Shown piece by piece: positions 15,885 to 23,377 of a stretch of DNA of 34,425 nt. The notes beneath the pieces are model-generated. The model had not been told where the DNA came from. It saw nothing but the letters and a program-made list of their open reading frames with translations, and ran no database searches. The first letter of the stretch is position 1, and the number at the start of each line of letters is the position of its first letter. The stretch comes from Micromonospora sp. C95. GTDB lineage: Bacteria > Actinomycetota > Actinomycetes > Mycobacteriales > Micromonosporaceae. Location: assembly GCF_018070465.1 (NCBI RefSeq), contig NZ_JAGPXT010000046.1, forward strand, positions 1 to 34,425. The letters are read 5' to 3'. The position numbers were made by a program, and so were the translations under genes.

Positions 15885-17060
15885 TCAACGGGGCGTACGC
15901 GGTGCCGCCGCCCGCCGGGCCCGTTCCACGGCGCCCGGTAGCGCGGCGATGAGCGCGTCGACGTCGGCGGTGGTGCTGGTGTGGCCGAGGGAGAAGCGCA
16001 GCGACGAACGGGCCCGGTCGTCGTCCGCGCCCATCGCCAGCAGCACGTGGGACGGCTGCGCCACCCCGGCCGAACAGGCCGAGCCGGTCGAGCAGGCGAT
16101 GCCCTGGGCGTCCAGCAGGAGCAGCAGCGCGTCCCCCTCGCAGCCGGGAAAGGAGAAGTGCGCGTTGCCGGGCAGCCGATCGGTCGGGTCGCCGTTGAAG
16201 ACCACCTCGGGGACCGCCTGGCGGACCCGCCGCACCAGGTCGTCACGAAGCGCGGCCAGCCCGGCCGCGTACTCCTGCTGGCCCTTGACTGTCGTCTCGA
16301 CGGCGACCGCGAAGGCGACGATGCCGGCCGCGTCGAGGGTGCCGGAACGCACGTCCCGTTCCTGTCCACCACCGTGCAGCAGCGGTACCGCCGGCACGTC
16401 CCGGCCGAGCAGCAACGCGCCGACCCCGACCGGGCCACCGAGCTTGTGGCCGGTCACGGTGAGCGCGGCGACGCCGCTGGCGGCGAAGTCGACAGGCACC
16501 TGCCCGACCGCCTGGATGGCGTCGGTGTGGAACGGCACACCGTACTCGGCGGCCACGGCGGCCAGCTCACTGATCCGCTGGACGGTGCCGACCTCGTTGT
16601 TGGCCCACATGGCGGTGACCAGCGCCGCCTGGTCGCCGTGTTCGGCCAGCTCGGTACGGAGTGCGTCCGGGTGCAGCCGGCCGGCCCCGTCGACGGGCAG
16701 CCAGCCCACCTCGGCGCCCTCGTGCCGGTCCAGCCACCCCACCGCGTCGAGCACGGCGTGGTGTTCGACGGCACTGGAGATCACCCGGCGCCGCCCGGTG
16801 TCGGCGGCCCGGCGCGCCCAGAAGATGCCCTTCACCGCGAGGTTGTCACTCTCGGTGCCACCACCAGTGAAGATCACTTCCGACGGCCGGGCGCCCAGCG
16901 CGGCGGCCACCCGCTCCCGCGACTCCTCCACCCGCCGACGGGCGCGCCGGCCGGACGCGTGCAGGGAAGACGCGTTGCCGACCTCGCGGGCGGTCGCGAC
17001 GTACGACTCCAGTGCCTCGTCGAGCATCGGAGTGGTCGCGGCATGATCCAGGTAAGCCAT
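15885..17060 (-). CDS. Cysteine desulfurase (NifS/IscS family)
   Basis: This 391-residue PLP enzyme removes sulfur from cysteine as a protein persulfide. The Schiff-base lysine is K206 (TGHKLGG) and the persulfide cysteine is C329 (GSACSAG). The N-terminus has the AYLDHAATTPM signature, and HTDAIQAVGQ carries the PLP-binding Asp. No iron-sulfur scaffold genes are adjacent; mnmA follows on the same strand, so tRNA thiolation is the likely job. The start is ATG at 17060, directly preceded by an in-frame GTG. Confidence 0.95.
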   Translation of the reverse strand: MAYLDHAATTPMLDEALESYVATAREVGNASSLHASGRRARRRVEESRERVAAALGARPSEVIFTGGGTESDNLAVKGIFWARRAADTGRRRVISSAVEHHAVLDAVGWLDRHEGAEVGWLPVDGAGRLHPDALRTELAEHGDQAALVTAMWANNEVGTVQRISELAAVAAEYGVPFHTDAIQAVGQVPVDFAASGVAALTVTGHKLGGPVGVGALLLGRDVPAVPLLHGGGQERDVRSGTLDAAGIVAFAVAVETTVKGQQEYAAGLAALRDDLVRRVRQAVPEVVFNGDPTDRLPGNAHFSFPGCEGDALLLLLDAQGIACSTGSACSAGVAQPSHVLLAMGADDDRARSSLRFSLGHTSTTADVDALIAALPGAVERARRAAAPRTPR

Positions 17061-17120
17061 CACGGTTCAGCCTAACGACCACTCCGGTGCCGACCGCAGA
17101 CCGGATTGCCTGGCGGGACG

Positions 17121-17771
17121 TCAGACCGGTGACGCGGTCACCACGATGTTGTCCCGGTAGCGGCGAGCCTCGGCGTCGAACGGCCCGCCACAGGTGATGA
17201 GCGTCAGGCGGGGCCGCCCGTCGCGGGCGAAGTAACGCTCCAGCGGAATCTTCGTCTTGTCGTACTCCTCCCGGGCCACCACCCGGTAGGTCCGCTCGGT
17301 CCCGTCGTCGCCGGTGGCCGTCACGGTGTCCCCCGGTGCCAGTTCCCGCAGCCGGTAGAAGGCACCCTTGCCCTGCTCGGCGCTGTCGACGTGCCCGGCG
17401 ATCACCACCGAGCCGGACTCGGCCGCCAGCCCGGGGCCGTAGCGGTACCAACCGATCTCGTCGACGCTCGGCGGCACGTCGAACTCCTGGGTGCGCTCGT
17501 CGACCCCGACCGGGTCGACCCGCGCGGTGACCTCGATCGCCGGGATGCGCAGCCGGACCGGGCGCACCGGTTCGGCGTCGTCGGGCAGCGCACCCGGGGC
17601 CACCGCCACCACCGGTCCGGTGCTCGCCGCAGTGGGGCTGGCCAGGGCGGCGGCCTGTTCGGTGCCGACGCTTCCCGCCGGCCTGGAGACGACCGCCACG
17701 ACCGTCGCGACGGCGAGCGCGGCGGCGCCGGCGGCCACCGCCGCCAGCGCCGCACGGTTGCCGACGGTCAC
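17121..17771 (-). CDS. Class F sortase
   Basis: This 216-residue enzyme has an N-terminal membrane anchor (about residues 5-27) and an extracytoplasmic sortase domain. Catalytic residues are visible: His in IAGHVDS, Cys in LTLITCGGPFD and Arg in RRYRDN. The TC-GGPFD block and small size fit class F, the actinobacterial group with mostly unknown substrates. It would cut a sorting signal and join the protein to peptidoglycan. The GTG at 17771 overlaps the TGA of the DUF4397 gene as GTGA, so the two are translationally coupled and that protein is the obvious candidate substrate. A longer frame to 17852 would intrude into the upstream gene. Confidence 0.93.
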   Translation of the reverse strand: MTVGNRAALAAVAAGAAALAVATVVAVVSRPAGSVGTEQAAALASPTAASTGPVVAVAPGALPDDAEPVRPVRLRIPAIEVTARVDPVGVDERTQEFDVPPSVDEIGWYRYGPGLAAESGSVVIAGHVDSAEQGKGAFYRLRELAPGDTVTATGDDGTERTYRVVAREEYDKTKIPLERYFARDGRPRLTLITCGGPFDAEARRYRDNIVVTASPV

Positions 17772-18598
17772 CGGCGACCCGACCGGACGACAGCCGCCCG
17801 CGCCCCACCCGCGACCAGCAGCAGGATCCCGGCGCCCGCCAGGGCGTACCACCAGGTACCGAGACCGGTGTCGGCCTGCCCGCCGGTGCCGCTCGGCACG
17901 CCGGACGGCGCCGAGTGCAGGCCGTCGATGGTCTGCGCCACGACGGCGAGGTTCTCCGCCTCGGCGGAGCCGATGGCGTAGACGATCGTCGCCGTGCCCT
18001 CGCTCAGGTTGAGGTCGGCCGGTCCGATCACCACGGTGTCGGTGCCGGCGAGCACCACGTCCGCCGAGACGCTACCGGCGTCCACATCGCCCTTGGCCTC
18101 GTTCGGGTTGGTCAGGCCCTCGAAGACCGGGCTGCCGCCGGCCCGCACGTCCACGGCCGGCGCGGCGGCGGTGTGCCGGACGATCAGCCGGGCCTTGCCG
18201 GCGTCGACCCTCGCGGTGTCGTTGACGAAGGGGGTGATGGTCGGCTCGCCGTCGGCGTCGAGGTGGGCGGCGATGCTGATGTTCGCCCCACCGGGCACCT
18301 CGGCATCGTCGGCGGTGAGGATGGCCTCGCCGATCGGCTCACCCGGCCTGGTCAGCGCTAGGTCGTACTGCCCCTCGGGCAGGTCCAGCGGACCGGCCAC
18401 GTCGCCGGGCTCGAAGTTCTCCAGGGTCTTCTCCCCGTTGACGTAGACGTCGACCGGGGTGTCCGGGATGCCGTGCACGACGGAGACCTTCGAATCGGCG
18501 GCGTACGCCGGGGTCGCCGTCGCGATGCCGGCGCCGACGAAGGTCAGCGCGGCGACCGCGCCACCAGCGGCGGCGCGGCGAAGGTATGCGAACTGCAT
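17768..18598 (-). CDS. Secreted DUF4397 protein with sorting-signal-like tail
   Basis: This 276-residue protein starts with a signal peptide (MQFAYLRRAA..., cleavage near PAYA-ADS at about 34). DUF4397-type beta-rich repeats follow: VSVVHGIPDTPVDVYVNGE and, after about 100 residues, RLIVRHTAAAPAVDVRAGG. DUF4397 has no established biochemical function. The tail QADTG (241-245), a hydrophobic segment (about 248-270) and RSGRR has the layout of a sortase signal; QADTG differs from the class E motif LAXTG only at the first residue. AGGAGG lies 5 nt before the ATG. It is divergent from the ECF sigma gene and coupled to the sortase. Confidence 0.9.
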   Translation of the reverse strand: MQFAYLRRAAAGGAVAALTFVGAGIATATPAYAADSKVSVVHGIPDTPVDVYVNGEKTLENFEPGDVAGPLDLPEGQYDLALTRPGEPIGEAILTADDAEVPGGANISIAAHLDADGEPTITPFVNDTARVDAGKARLIVRHTAAAPAVDVRAGGSPVFEGLTNPNEAKGDVDAGSVSADVVLAGTDTVVIGPADLNLSEGTATIVYAIGSAEAENLAVVAQTIDGLHSAPSGVPSGTGGQADTGLGTWWYALAGAGILLLVAGGARAAVVRSGRR

Positions 18599-18650
18599 GT
18601 CTGCCTCCTGATGTTTCGTGCCACTTCGTCATGCTTGCTGTGCACCCCGA

Positions 18651-18679
18651 GTTACGCCGGCTCGTCGCCGCCCGGATGC
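18651..18679 (-). promoter_or_regulatory. Candidate ECF promoter of the DUF4397-sortase operon
   Basis: On the minus strand GCATCC (18679-18674) is followed after 16 nt by GCGTAA (18657-18652). This resembles the SigK-type promoter I recall from Mycobacterium (CCATCC about 16-17 nt CCGAAT). The predicted transcript would have a leader of about 45 nt containing the AGGAGG site. The same architecture appears on the other strand for the sigma gene. Confidence 0.45.
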
Positions 18680-18713
18680 GGGCCGAAGCGACTTTCTTTT
18701 TCCGGCCGCAACC

Positions 18714-18742
18714 GCATCCGCCGGGCACCACGCGGACGAAGA
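18714..18742 (+). promoter_or_regulatory. Candidate autoregulatory ECF promoter of the sigma gene
   Basis: GCATCC at 18714-18719 is followed after 16 nt by ACGAAG (18736-18741). The -35 is identical to that of the divergent DUF4397 promoter, and the -10-like hexamers fit RCGWAR. Transcription would start near 18749, upstream of both plausible sigma start codons (18784 and 18829) and excluding longer starts. Confidence 0.45.
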
Positions 18743-18828
18743 GAGGCCGAGGAGACGCTGGGCTGACAGAGGGGACGGCGCCGGTGCGAGCTACAGTCGG
18801 GCATGCCCCCAACCAGGCGAACCGCCCC

Positions 18829-19431
18829 GTGACCGGGGTACCGCAGCAACCGGGCACACCCGAGGACGAGCTGGCCCACCGCTTCCGGACCGGCGACGAG
18901 CTGGCGCTGCGTGAGGCGTACGACCGTTACGGTCGGGCCGTTCTCCACCTGGCCACCAGCACGCTCGTGAACCGCAGCGACGCGGAGGACGCGACCCAGG
19001 CCACGTTCGTCGCCGCCTGGCTCGGCCGGGAGACCTTCGATCCGGCGAAGGGCTCGCTTGTCGGCTGGTTGCTGGGCATCGGCCGGCGCAAGGTGATCGA
19101 CCGACTCCGGTCCGCCGCCCGAGAGAACCGGGTGGTCGAGACGGTGCGCCAACTGCCCGAGCCGGCACCGGCCGGCAGTGACCCGGACACCGTGGTCGAC
19201 CGGCTGGTGGTGGCCGACGAACTGGCGCGGCTGCCGGACGAACAGCGACGCATGCTGGAATTGGCCTTCTTCGACGACCTGACCCACCAGCAGATCGCGA
19301 CGATCACCGGGGTGCCGCTCGGCACGGTCAAGAGTCACATCCGGCGGGGCATGGCGAGTCTGAAGCGCAGATGGGAGGTGGACGGTGCAGCATCTGGAGC
19401 ACGACCGGCTGGTATTTCTGGCGCTCGGTGA
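18829..19431 (+). CDS. ECF RNA polymerase sigma factor, SigK-like
   Basis: This 200-residue protein has an ECF sigma2 region (YDRYGRAVLHLA... DAEDATQATFVAAW) and a sigma4 region (LPDEQRRMLELAFFDDLTHQQIA... GTVKSHIRRGMASLKRRW). The sequence and its RskA-like partner point to the SigK group, which in mycobacteria controls secreted antigens. The GTG at 18829 gives a normal length; a GTG at 18784 adds 15 unconserved-looking residues. Neither start has a good Shine-Dalgarno sequence. Its 3' end overlaps the anti-sigma gene by 47 bp. It is divergent from the DUF4397-sortase pair, its likely target. Confidence 0.92.
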   Translation: MTGVPQQPGTPEDELAHRFRTGDELALREAYDRYGRAVLHLATSTLVNRSDAEDATQATFVAAWLGRETFDPAKGSLVGWLLGIGRRKVIDRLRSAARENRVVETVRQLPEPAPAGSDPDTVVDRLVVADELARLPDEQRRMLELAFFDDLTHQQIATITGVPLGTVKSHIRRGMASLKRRWEVDGAASGARPAGISGAR

Positions 19432-20140
19432 GAGTGAGGTGGGCAGCTCCGACCGCACCCATCTCGACGCCTGCCCGCACTGCCGGGCCGAGTTGGAGAG
19501 CCTGCGCCACGTCGCCGGCCTCGGTGCCGCCGGTCAGGAGCTGCGCGAGCTACCCGACCCGCCGGAGCACGTCTGGCAGGGCATCATGGCCGAGATCACG
19601 GCGGCGGAGGAACTGCCCCGGCTCGCCGCCGACCGGCAGCGGCCGGACCCGAGCGAGCCGGTCCGCACCGGCCCGGCACCGGTGTCCCGCCGGTCGCGGC
19701 GCGGACGCTTGTCGCGCCTGGCGACGATCGCGGTCACGGCGGTCGCCGCCGCCACCGTCGGGGTGATCGGCACCGCCGCCGTGCTGCGCGACGGTACGCC
19801 CGCCGAGCCGACGGTGCTGGCCAGCGCGCCACTGGCGGCGTACGGCTCGACTCCGCCGGCGGCCCGGGGCGACGCCCGCGTGCTGGGCAGCGGCGAGTTG
19901 CACCTGCACGTGGCGAATCTCCCGGCCGTACCGGGGTATTACGAGGTCTGGCTCATCAACCCGCGGAACATGGAGATGTTCTCGGTCGGTGTGCTCGGCG
20001 ACGGCTCCGACGTGTTGCTGCCGCTACCGCCGAACGTGGACCTGGGGCGGTACTCGGTCGTCGACGTCTCGGCCGAGGCGTTCGACAACGACACCGCCCA
20101 CTCCGGCGACAGCCTCCTGCGGGGCTCCCTGACGGGCTGA
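19385..20140 (+). CDS. RskA-like anti-sigma factor with zinc-binding (ZAS) domain
   Basis: This 251-residue membrane protein should hold the adjacent sigma factor inactive. The cytoplasmic N-terminus has the zinc anti-sigma motif H-x3-C-x2-C (THLDACPHC). A single membrane segment lies near residues 114-139 after a basic stretch. The extracytoplasmic part matches the RskA C-terminal domain: YYEVWLINP, LLPLPPNVDLGRYSVVDVSAE and HSGDSLLRGSL. Family members are cut by regulated proteolysis (Rip1-type site-2 protease) to free sigma. GGGAGG lies 6 nt before the GTG at 19385, inside the sigma gene. Two strong hairpins follow the stop. Confidence 0.93.
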   Translation: MQHLEHDRLVFLALGESEVGSSDRTHLDACPHCRAELESLRHVAGLGAAGQELRELPDPPEHVWQGIMAEITAAEELPRLAADRQRPDPSEPVRTGPAPVSRRSRRGRLSRLATIAVTAVAAATVGVIGTAAVLRDGTPAEPTVLASAPLAAYGSTPPAARGDARVLGSGELHLHVANLPAVPGYYEVWLINPRNMEMFSVGVLGDGSDVLLPLPPNVDLGRYSVVDVSAEAFDNDTAHSGDSLLRGSLTG

Positions 20141-20177
20141 TCGGCGGGCCGGTTCAGCTCCCCGGCCCGCCGATCAG
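20137..20177 (+). terminator. Hairpin overlapping the anti-sigma stop codon
   Basis: A perfect 16-bp stem (20137-20152 with 20162-20177) and 9-nt loop includes the TGA of the anti-sigma gene. It is the first of two strong hairpins in the convergent gap before etfA. There is no U tract. Confidence 0.7.
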
Positions 20178-20196
20178 CTCCCTCGTGTCACCGACG

Positions 20197-20234
20197 ACAC
20201 AGCCGCCGCCCGGAACTCCGGGCGGCGGCTGTGT
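20197..20234. terminator. Bidirectional terminator hairpin between anti-sigma gene and etfA
   Basis: A stem of 17-18 bp (20197-20214 with 20217-20234) with a minimal loop begins 10 bp past the etfA stop on the minus strand. It lies in the 103-bp gap between convergent genes and would serve both directions. Confidence 0.8.
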
Positions 20235-20243
20235 GGGTACGAC

Positions 20244-21203
20244 TCACTTGCGCTTGCGGATCTCCTCGGCGGCCTGCGGGACGATCTTGAACAGATCGCC
20301 GACCACCCCGAAGTCGGCCAGTTCGAAGATCGGCGCCTCGCCGTCCTTGTTGACCGCGACGATCGTCTTCGAGGTCTGCATGCCGGCCCGGTGCTGAATC
20401 GCGCCGGAGATGCCCAGCGCCACGTAGAGCTGCGGAGAGACCGTCTTGCCGGTCTGACCCACCTGGAACTGGTGCGGGTAGAAGCCGGAGTCGACCGCGG
20501 CCCGGGAGGCACCGACGGCGCCGCCGAGCAGGTCGGCCAGCTCCTCGACCAGCTTGAAGTTGTCCGCGTTGCCGACGCCGCGACCACCGGAGACGACCAC
20601 GCCGGCCTCGGTCAGCTCGGGGCGCGAACCCTTCTGCTCGGCCACCCGGTCGACGACCTTGGCCAGCTTGTCGCTGTCGGTGACGGCAACGGTGAGCTGC
20701 TCGACCGTGGCGGTGGCCGCGGCCGGCGTCGGGTTCACCGAGTTCGGCCGGACGGTGACCAGCGGCAGGCCCCGGGTGATCTTGGACTTCACGATCGTCG
20801 ACCCGGCGAAGGCCACCTGGGTGGCGGTGCCGTCGGCGGCCAGACCCACCACGTCGGTCAGGATGCCGTTGTCCAGTTTGACCGCCAGCCGGGCGGCGAT
20901 CTCCTTGCCCTCCTGCGAGGAGGCGAGCAGCACGGCGGCCGGCTGCACCCGCTTGACCAGGTCGGCGACCACGGTGGCCTTCGGCGCCACCAGGTAGCCG
21001 TCGATCTCGTCACCCTCGGCCGCGTAGATCTTCTCCGCGCCGTACTCGCCGAGCTTGCCGGCGAGCGCCTCGGCGGCACCGGTGCCGCCGAGCACCACCG
21101 CCGACGGGGTGCCCAGCTCCCGGGCGAGGGTGAGCATCTCCAGGGTGACCTTCTTGACGCCGAACTCCGCGGTGGCTTCGACGACGACGAGAACCTCAGA
21201 CAT
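20244..21203 (-). CDS. etfA: Electron transfer flavoprotein alpha subunit
   Basis: EtfA (319 residues, normal length) binds FAD and passes electrons from acyl-CoA and related dehydrogenases to the quinone pool through ETF:quinone oxidoreductase. The C-terminal FAD signature is intact: GQTGKTVSPQLYVALGISGA followed by HRAGM. The N-terminus MSEVLVVVE is typical. I chose the ATG at 21203 over an upstream in-frame start at 21212. It follows etfB after 12 bp, so one transcript is likely. Confidence 0.96.
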   Translation of the reverse strand: MSEVLVVVEATAEFGVKKVTLEMLTLARELGTPSAVVLGGTGAAEALAGKLGEYGAEKIYAAEGDEIDGYLVAPKATVVADLVKRVQPAAVLLASSQEGKEIAARLAVKLDNGILTDVVGLAADGTATQVAFAGSTIVKSKITRGLPLVTVRPNSVNPTPAAATATVEQLTVAVTDSDKLAKVVDRVAEQKGSRPELTEAGVVVSGGRGVGNADNFKLVEELADLLGGAVGASRAAVDSGFYPHQFQVGQTGKTVSPQLYVALGISGAIQHRAGMQTSKTIVAVNKDGEAPIFELADFGVVGDLFKIVPQAAEEIRKRK

Positions 21204-21215
21204 GTCCCACACCCC

Positions 21216-21995
21216 TCACACGAACTTCTCGGTGGCGAGGAACTCGACGAGCTGCGTGCCGCCGGAGCCCTCATCGGTGACCTTGACGCCACCCGAACGC
21301 GGCGGACGCTTGCTGTGCTCGACCACGGCGCTCGTCGCCCCGTCGAAGCCGACCTCGTTCGCGGCCACCCCCAGGTCGGCCAGGGCGAGCGTCTGCACCG
21401 GCTTCTTCTTCGCGGCCATGATGCCCTTGAACGACGGGTACCGGGGCTCGTTGATGGTGTCCCAGACGGAGACGATGGCCGGGGTCGAGGCGGTGACCAC
21501 CTCGTAGCCCTCCTCGGTCTGCCGCTCCACGGTCAGGGTGGCCCCGTCGACGGTGAGCTTGCGGGCACCGGTCAGCGCCGCGATGCCCAGCCGCTCGGCG
21601 AGCATGTGCGGCATCACCTGCACCCGCCCGTCGGTCGACTCCGAGCCGCAGAGCACCAGGTCGGCGTTGAGCTGCCCCAGCGCGGCGGCGAGCACCTTCG
21701 AGGTGGCGACGGCGCAGGAGCCGTGCAGGGCGTCGTCCACCACGTGCACCGCCTTGTCCGGGCCCATCGACAGCGCCTTGCGGATCGACTCGGTCGCCCG
21801 GTCCGGACCCATGGTCAGGATGGTCACCTCGCCGCCGTGCGCCTCCTTGATCTTCAACGCCTCCTCGATGGCGTACTCGTCCATCTCGTTTATGACGTTG
21901 TTCGCCGAACCGCGGTCGACAGTGTTGTCGTCAGTACGCAGGTTGCGGTCCGCGCCCGAATCGGGCACCTGCTTGACGAGTACGACGATGTTCAT
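21216..21995 (-). CDS. etfB: Electron transfer flavoprotein beta subunit
   Basis: EtfB (259 residues) binds AMP and completes the ETF heterodimer with EtfA. Visible features are MNIVVLVKQVPDS at the N-terminus, the NEMDEYAIEEALKIKE helix and the signature region VWDTINEPRYPSFKGIMAAKKKP with the conserved Pro-Arg-Tyr. It is the first gene of the pair. The 124-bp leader contains GGAGG 14 nt before the ATG, a long spacing. An imperfect dyad lies near 22119-22134 at the end of the upstream gene. Confidence 0.96.
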   Translation of the reverse strand: MNIVVLVKQVPDSGADRNLRTDDNTVDRGSANNVINEMDEYAIEEALKIKEAHGGEVTILTMGPDRATESIRKALSMGPDKAVHVVDDALHGSCAVATSKVLAAALGQLNADLVLCGSESTDGRVQVMPHMLAERLGIAALTGARKLTVDGATLTVERQTEEGYEVVTASTPAIVSVWDTINEPRYPSFKGIMAAKKKPVQTLALADLGVAANEVGFDGATSAVVEHSKRPPRSGGVKVTDEGSGGTQLVEFLATEKFV

Positions 21996-22118
21996 CGCGC
22001 TTCGACGACCCTCCTGCTGTGGTTATGTGATCTTTTCGCCCCAGATCTGGGCGCAGCCTCGCGCGTGCGGTGCCGTCCGGTCAACCATGGGCTGTTGTGC
22101 GGTTGCCCACGGCGCCAT

Positions 22119-22134
22119 GTTACCTGTCAGTAGC
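22119..22134. promoter_or_regulatory. Possible operator dyad upstream of etfBA
   Basis: GTTACCTGTCAGTAGC is an imperfect palindrome with GTTAC and GTAGC half-sites. It resembles the 26194-26207 palindrome upstream of the IlvG-like gene. It overlaps the stop codon of the 22120-22536 gene, about 125 bp ahead of etfB. A TetR-type regulator is a guess. Confidence 0.25.
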
Positions 22135-22536
22135 ATCGCCGCCCAGCACGCCCCTGATCCGCTCGATGACCTCGGCCTCGGCCGGGCTGACCCCATCATG
22201 GGCGCGGGCCGTACGATCGGCCGCCGCCAGCACCACCGCGCGGTAGACCGGCACGTCCTGCGGCACCTTCTCGGTCAGGATCTCGACCCCCCGGCGCAGC
22301 GCCGGCAGCACCACCGACTCCACCTCAAGCGCCGAGTCACGCGGCAGCTTCGGCAGCGGCCCGCTGGTCAACGCCTCCTTCACCACCCCGCTGGCGCCGG
22401 CCATCGCCCCGGAGGCGGCGAAGCTCTCCCGGAACAGCGCGAGCACCCCCGGGTCGGCGTTCGAGACCATGAGCACCGCACCGAAGGCACCCGTCTTCAG
22501 CGTCATCATCTCGTCGTCCGTCAGCCGCTGGCTCAT
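22120..22536 (-). CDS. Unrecognised small protein (138 residues)
   Basis: I do not recognise this gene. The protein is mostly helical, begins MSQRLTDDEMMTLKTGAFGA and ends with ARAHDGVSPAEAEVIERIRGVL, a pattern faintly like the acidic end of TerB-like domains (DG.vs..E). There is no signal peptide or clear membrane segment. The ATG at 22536 lies 2 nt after the stop of the GNAT gene; a GTG at 22542 would give a GTGA overlap with that stop and two more residues. Either way it is translationally coupled to the acetyltransferase, since there is no Shine-Dalgarno sequence. Confidence 0.75.
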   Translation of the reverse strand: MSQRLTDDEMMTLKTGAFGAVLMVSNADPGVLALFRESFAASGAMAGASGVVKEALTSGPLPKLPRDSALEVESVVLPALRRGVEILTEKVPQDVPVYRAVVLAAADRTARAHDGVSPAEAEVIERIRGVLGGDATDR

Positions 22537-22538
22537 GA

Positions 22539-23336
22539 TCACGGAGTGTAGACGTAGGGCGTGGTGGTGGTGACCGCGACGAGCCCGAGCCGCTCCAGCA
22601 CCGGACGACTCTCGTCCGACGCGTCGACCTGCACCAACGTCCGGCCACGCGCCGCGGCCAGTCGGACCCGGTAGGTGACAAGCGCGCGGTAGATGCCCCG
22701 ACGCCGCCACTGCGGCAGCGTCGAGCCGCCCCAGAGCGTGGCGAACGTGCTGTCGACCGGGTACCGCACCCAGCCGGCGCTCACCATCGTCTCGCCCGCC
22801 TCGGCCACCACGACCGCGACCGCCTGCGGATCGGCGGCGATCTCCCGTTCCAGCCCGTCGGCCAGGCCGGACAGGTCCCGCCCCCACACCTGGGTCTTCA
22901 GCTCCGCGATCCGGTCCAGCTCCGCGCGCCCGGTCACCTCCCGCAGGCGTACGCCCTCGGGCACCACCGGCAGTGCGGAGGCCAGCGGGGCGACCGGGCC
23001 GACCACGACGGTCTCCTGATCTTCCGGCACGAACCCGGCGGCGCGCAGCCGCTGTGGCAGGTCGGCCGGCTCGTCGTGGCCGTGCAGCTTCCACTCGACC
23101 GGCTCGCCCCGCTCGCGGGACACCGCCACCTGCCGGGCGATCAGCTCGTCCAGCTCCGTACCGGCAAACCCACCGAGGTCGCGGTAGGTCACCAGGCCCC
23201 GCTGGTCCAGGCCGCGCACCCGGAACACCGGACCGTCCGACTCCACCACCACGCCGTCGGGCACCGGGTCGGGCAGGCCCGGCCGCAACTGCGTGTCGTA
23301 CGCCGCCCGCAGGGTGCTCGCGTCAAGATCCGTCAT
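22539..23336 (-). CDS. GNAT family N-acetyltransferase
   Basis: This 265-residue protein has an N-terminal part of unclear fold and a C-terminal GNAT domain. The acetyl-CoA binding motif A is PQWRRRGIYRALV, following VSAGWVRYP and FATLWGGSTLP strands. The substrate is unknown. A TAGGTT hexamer (23348-23343, minus strand) ends 6 bases before the ATG, with no Shine-Dalgarno sequence, which suggests a leaderless transcript. It is divergent from the DUF202 gene with only 41 bp between the start codons, and coupled to the small gene downstream. Confidence 0.85.
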   Translation of the reverse strand: MTDLDASTLRAAYDTQLRPGLPDPVPDGVVVESDGPVFRVRGLDQRGLVTYRDLGGFAGTELDELIARQVAVSRERGEPVEWKLHGHDEPADLPQRLRAAGFVPEDQETVVVGPVAPLASALPVVPEGVRLREVTGRAELDRIAELKTQVWGRDLSGLADGLEREIAADPQAVAVVVAEAGETMVSAGWVRYPVDSTFATLWGGSTLPQWRRRGIYRALVTYRVRLAAARGRTLVQVDASDESRPVLERLGLVAVTTTTPYVYTP

Positions 23337-23342
23337 GCTGCC

Positions 23343-23370
23343 AACCTATTCCCGCCGGGAAACGGATAAT
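23343..23370. promoter_or_regulatory. Overlapping divergent -10 elements (GNAT and DUF202 genes)
   Basis: On the minus strand TAGGTT (23348-23343) lies 6 bases before the GNAT ATG. On the plus strand GATAAT (23365-23370, five of six to TATAAT) lies 7 bases before the DUF202 GTG at 23378. The gap is too short for ordinary leaders, so both genes look leaderless. No convincing -35 boxes are visible. Confidence 0.45.
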
Positions 23371-23377
23371 CACTCTC

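Noticed and set aside
18763..18797. CTGACA and TACAGT as a housekeeping promoter for the sigma gene
   Set aside because: The spacing is 23 nt, too long for a normal sigma-70 type promoter; the GCATCC architecture fits better.
20391..22133. Long plus-strand frame opposite etfA and etfB
   Set aside because: It is the antisense shadow of two well conserved genes.
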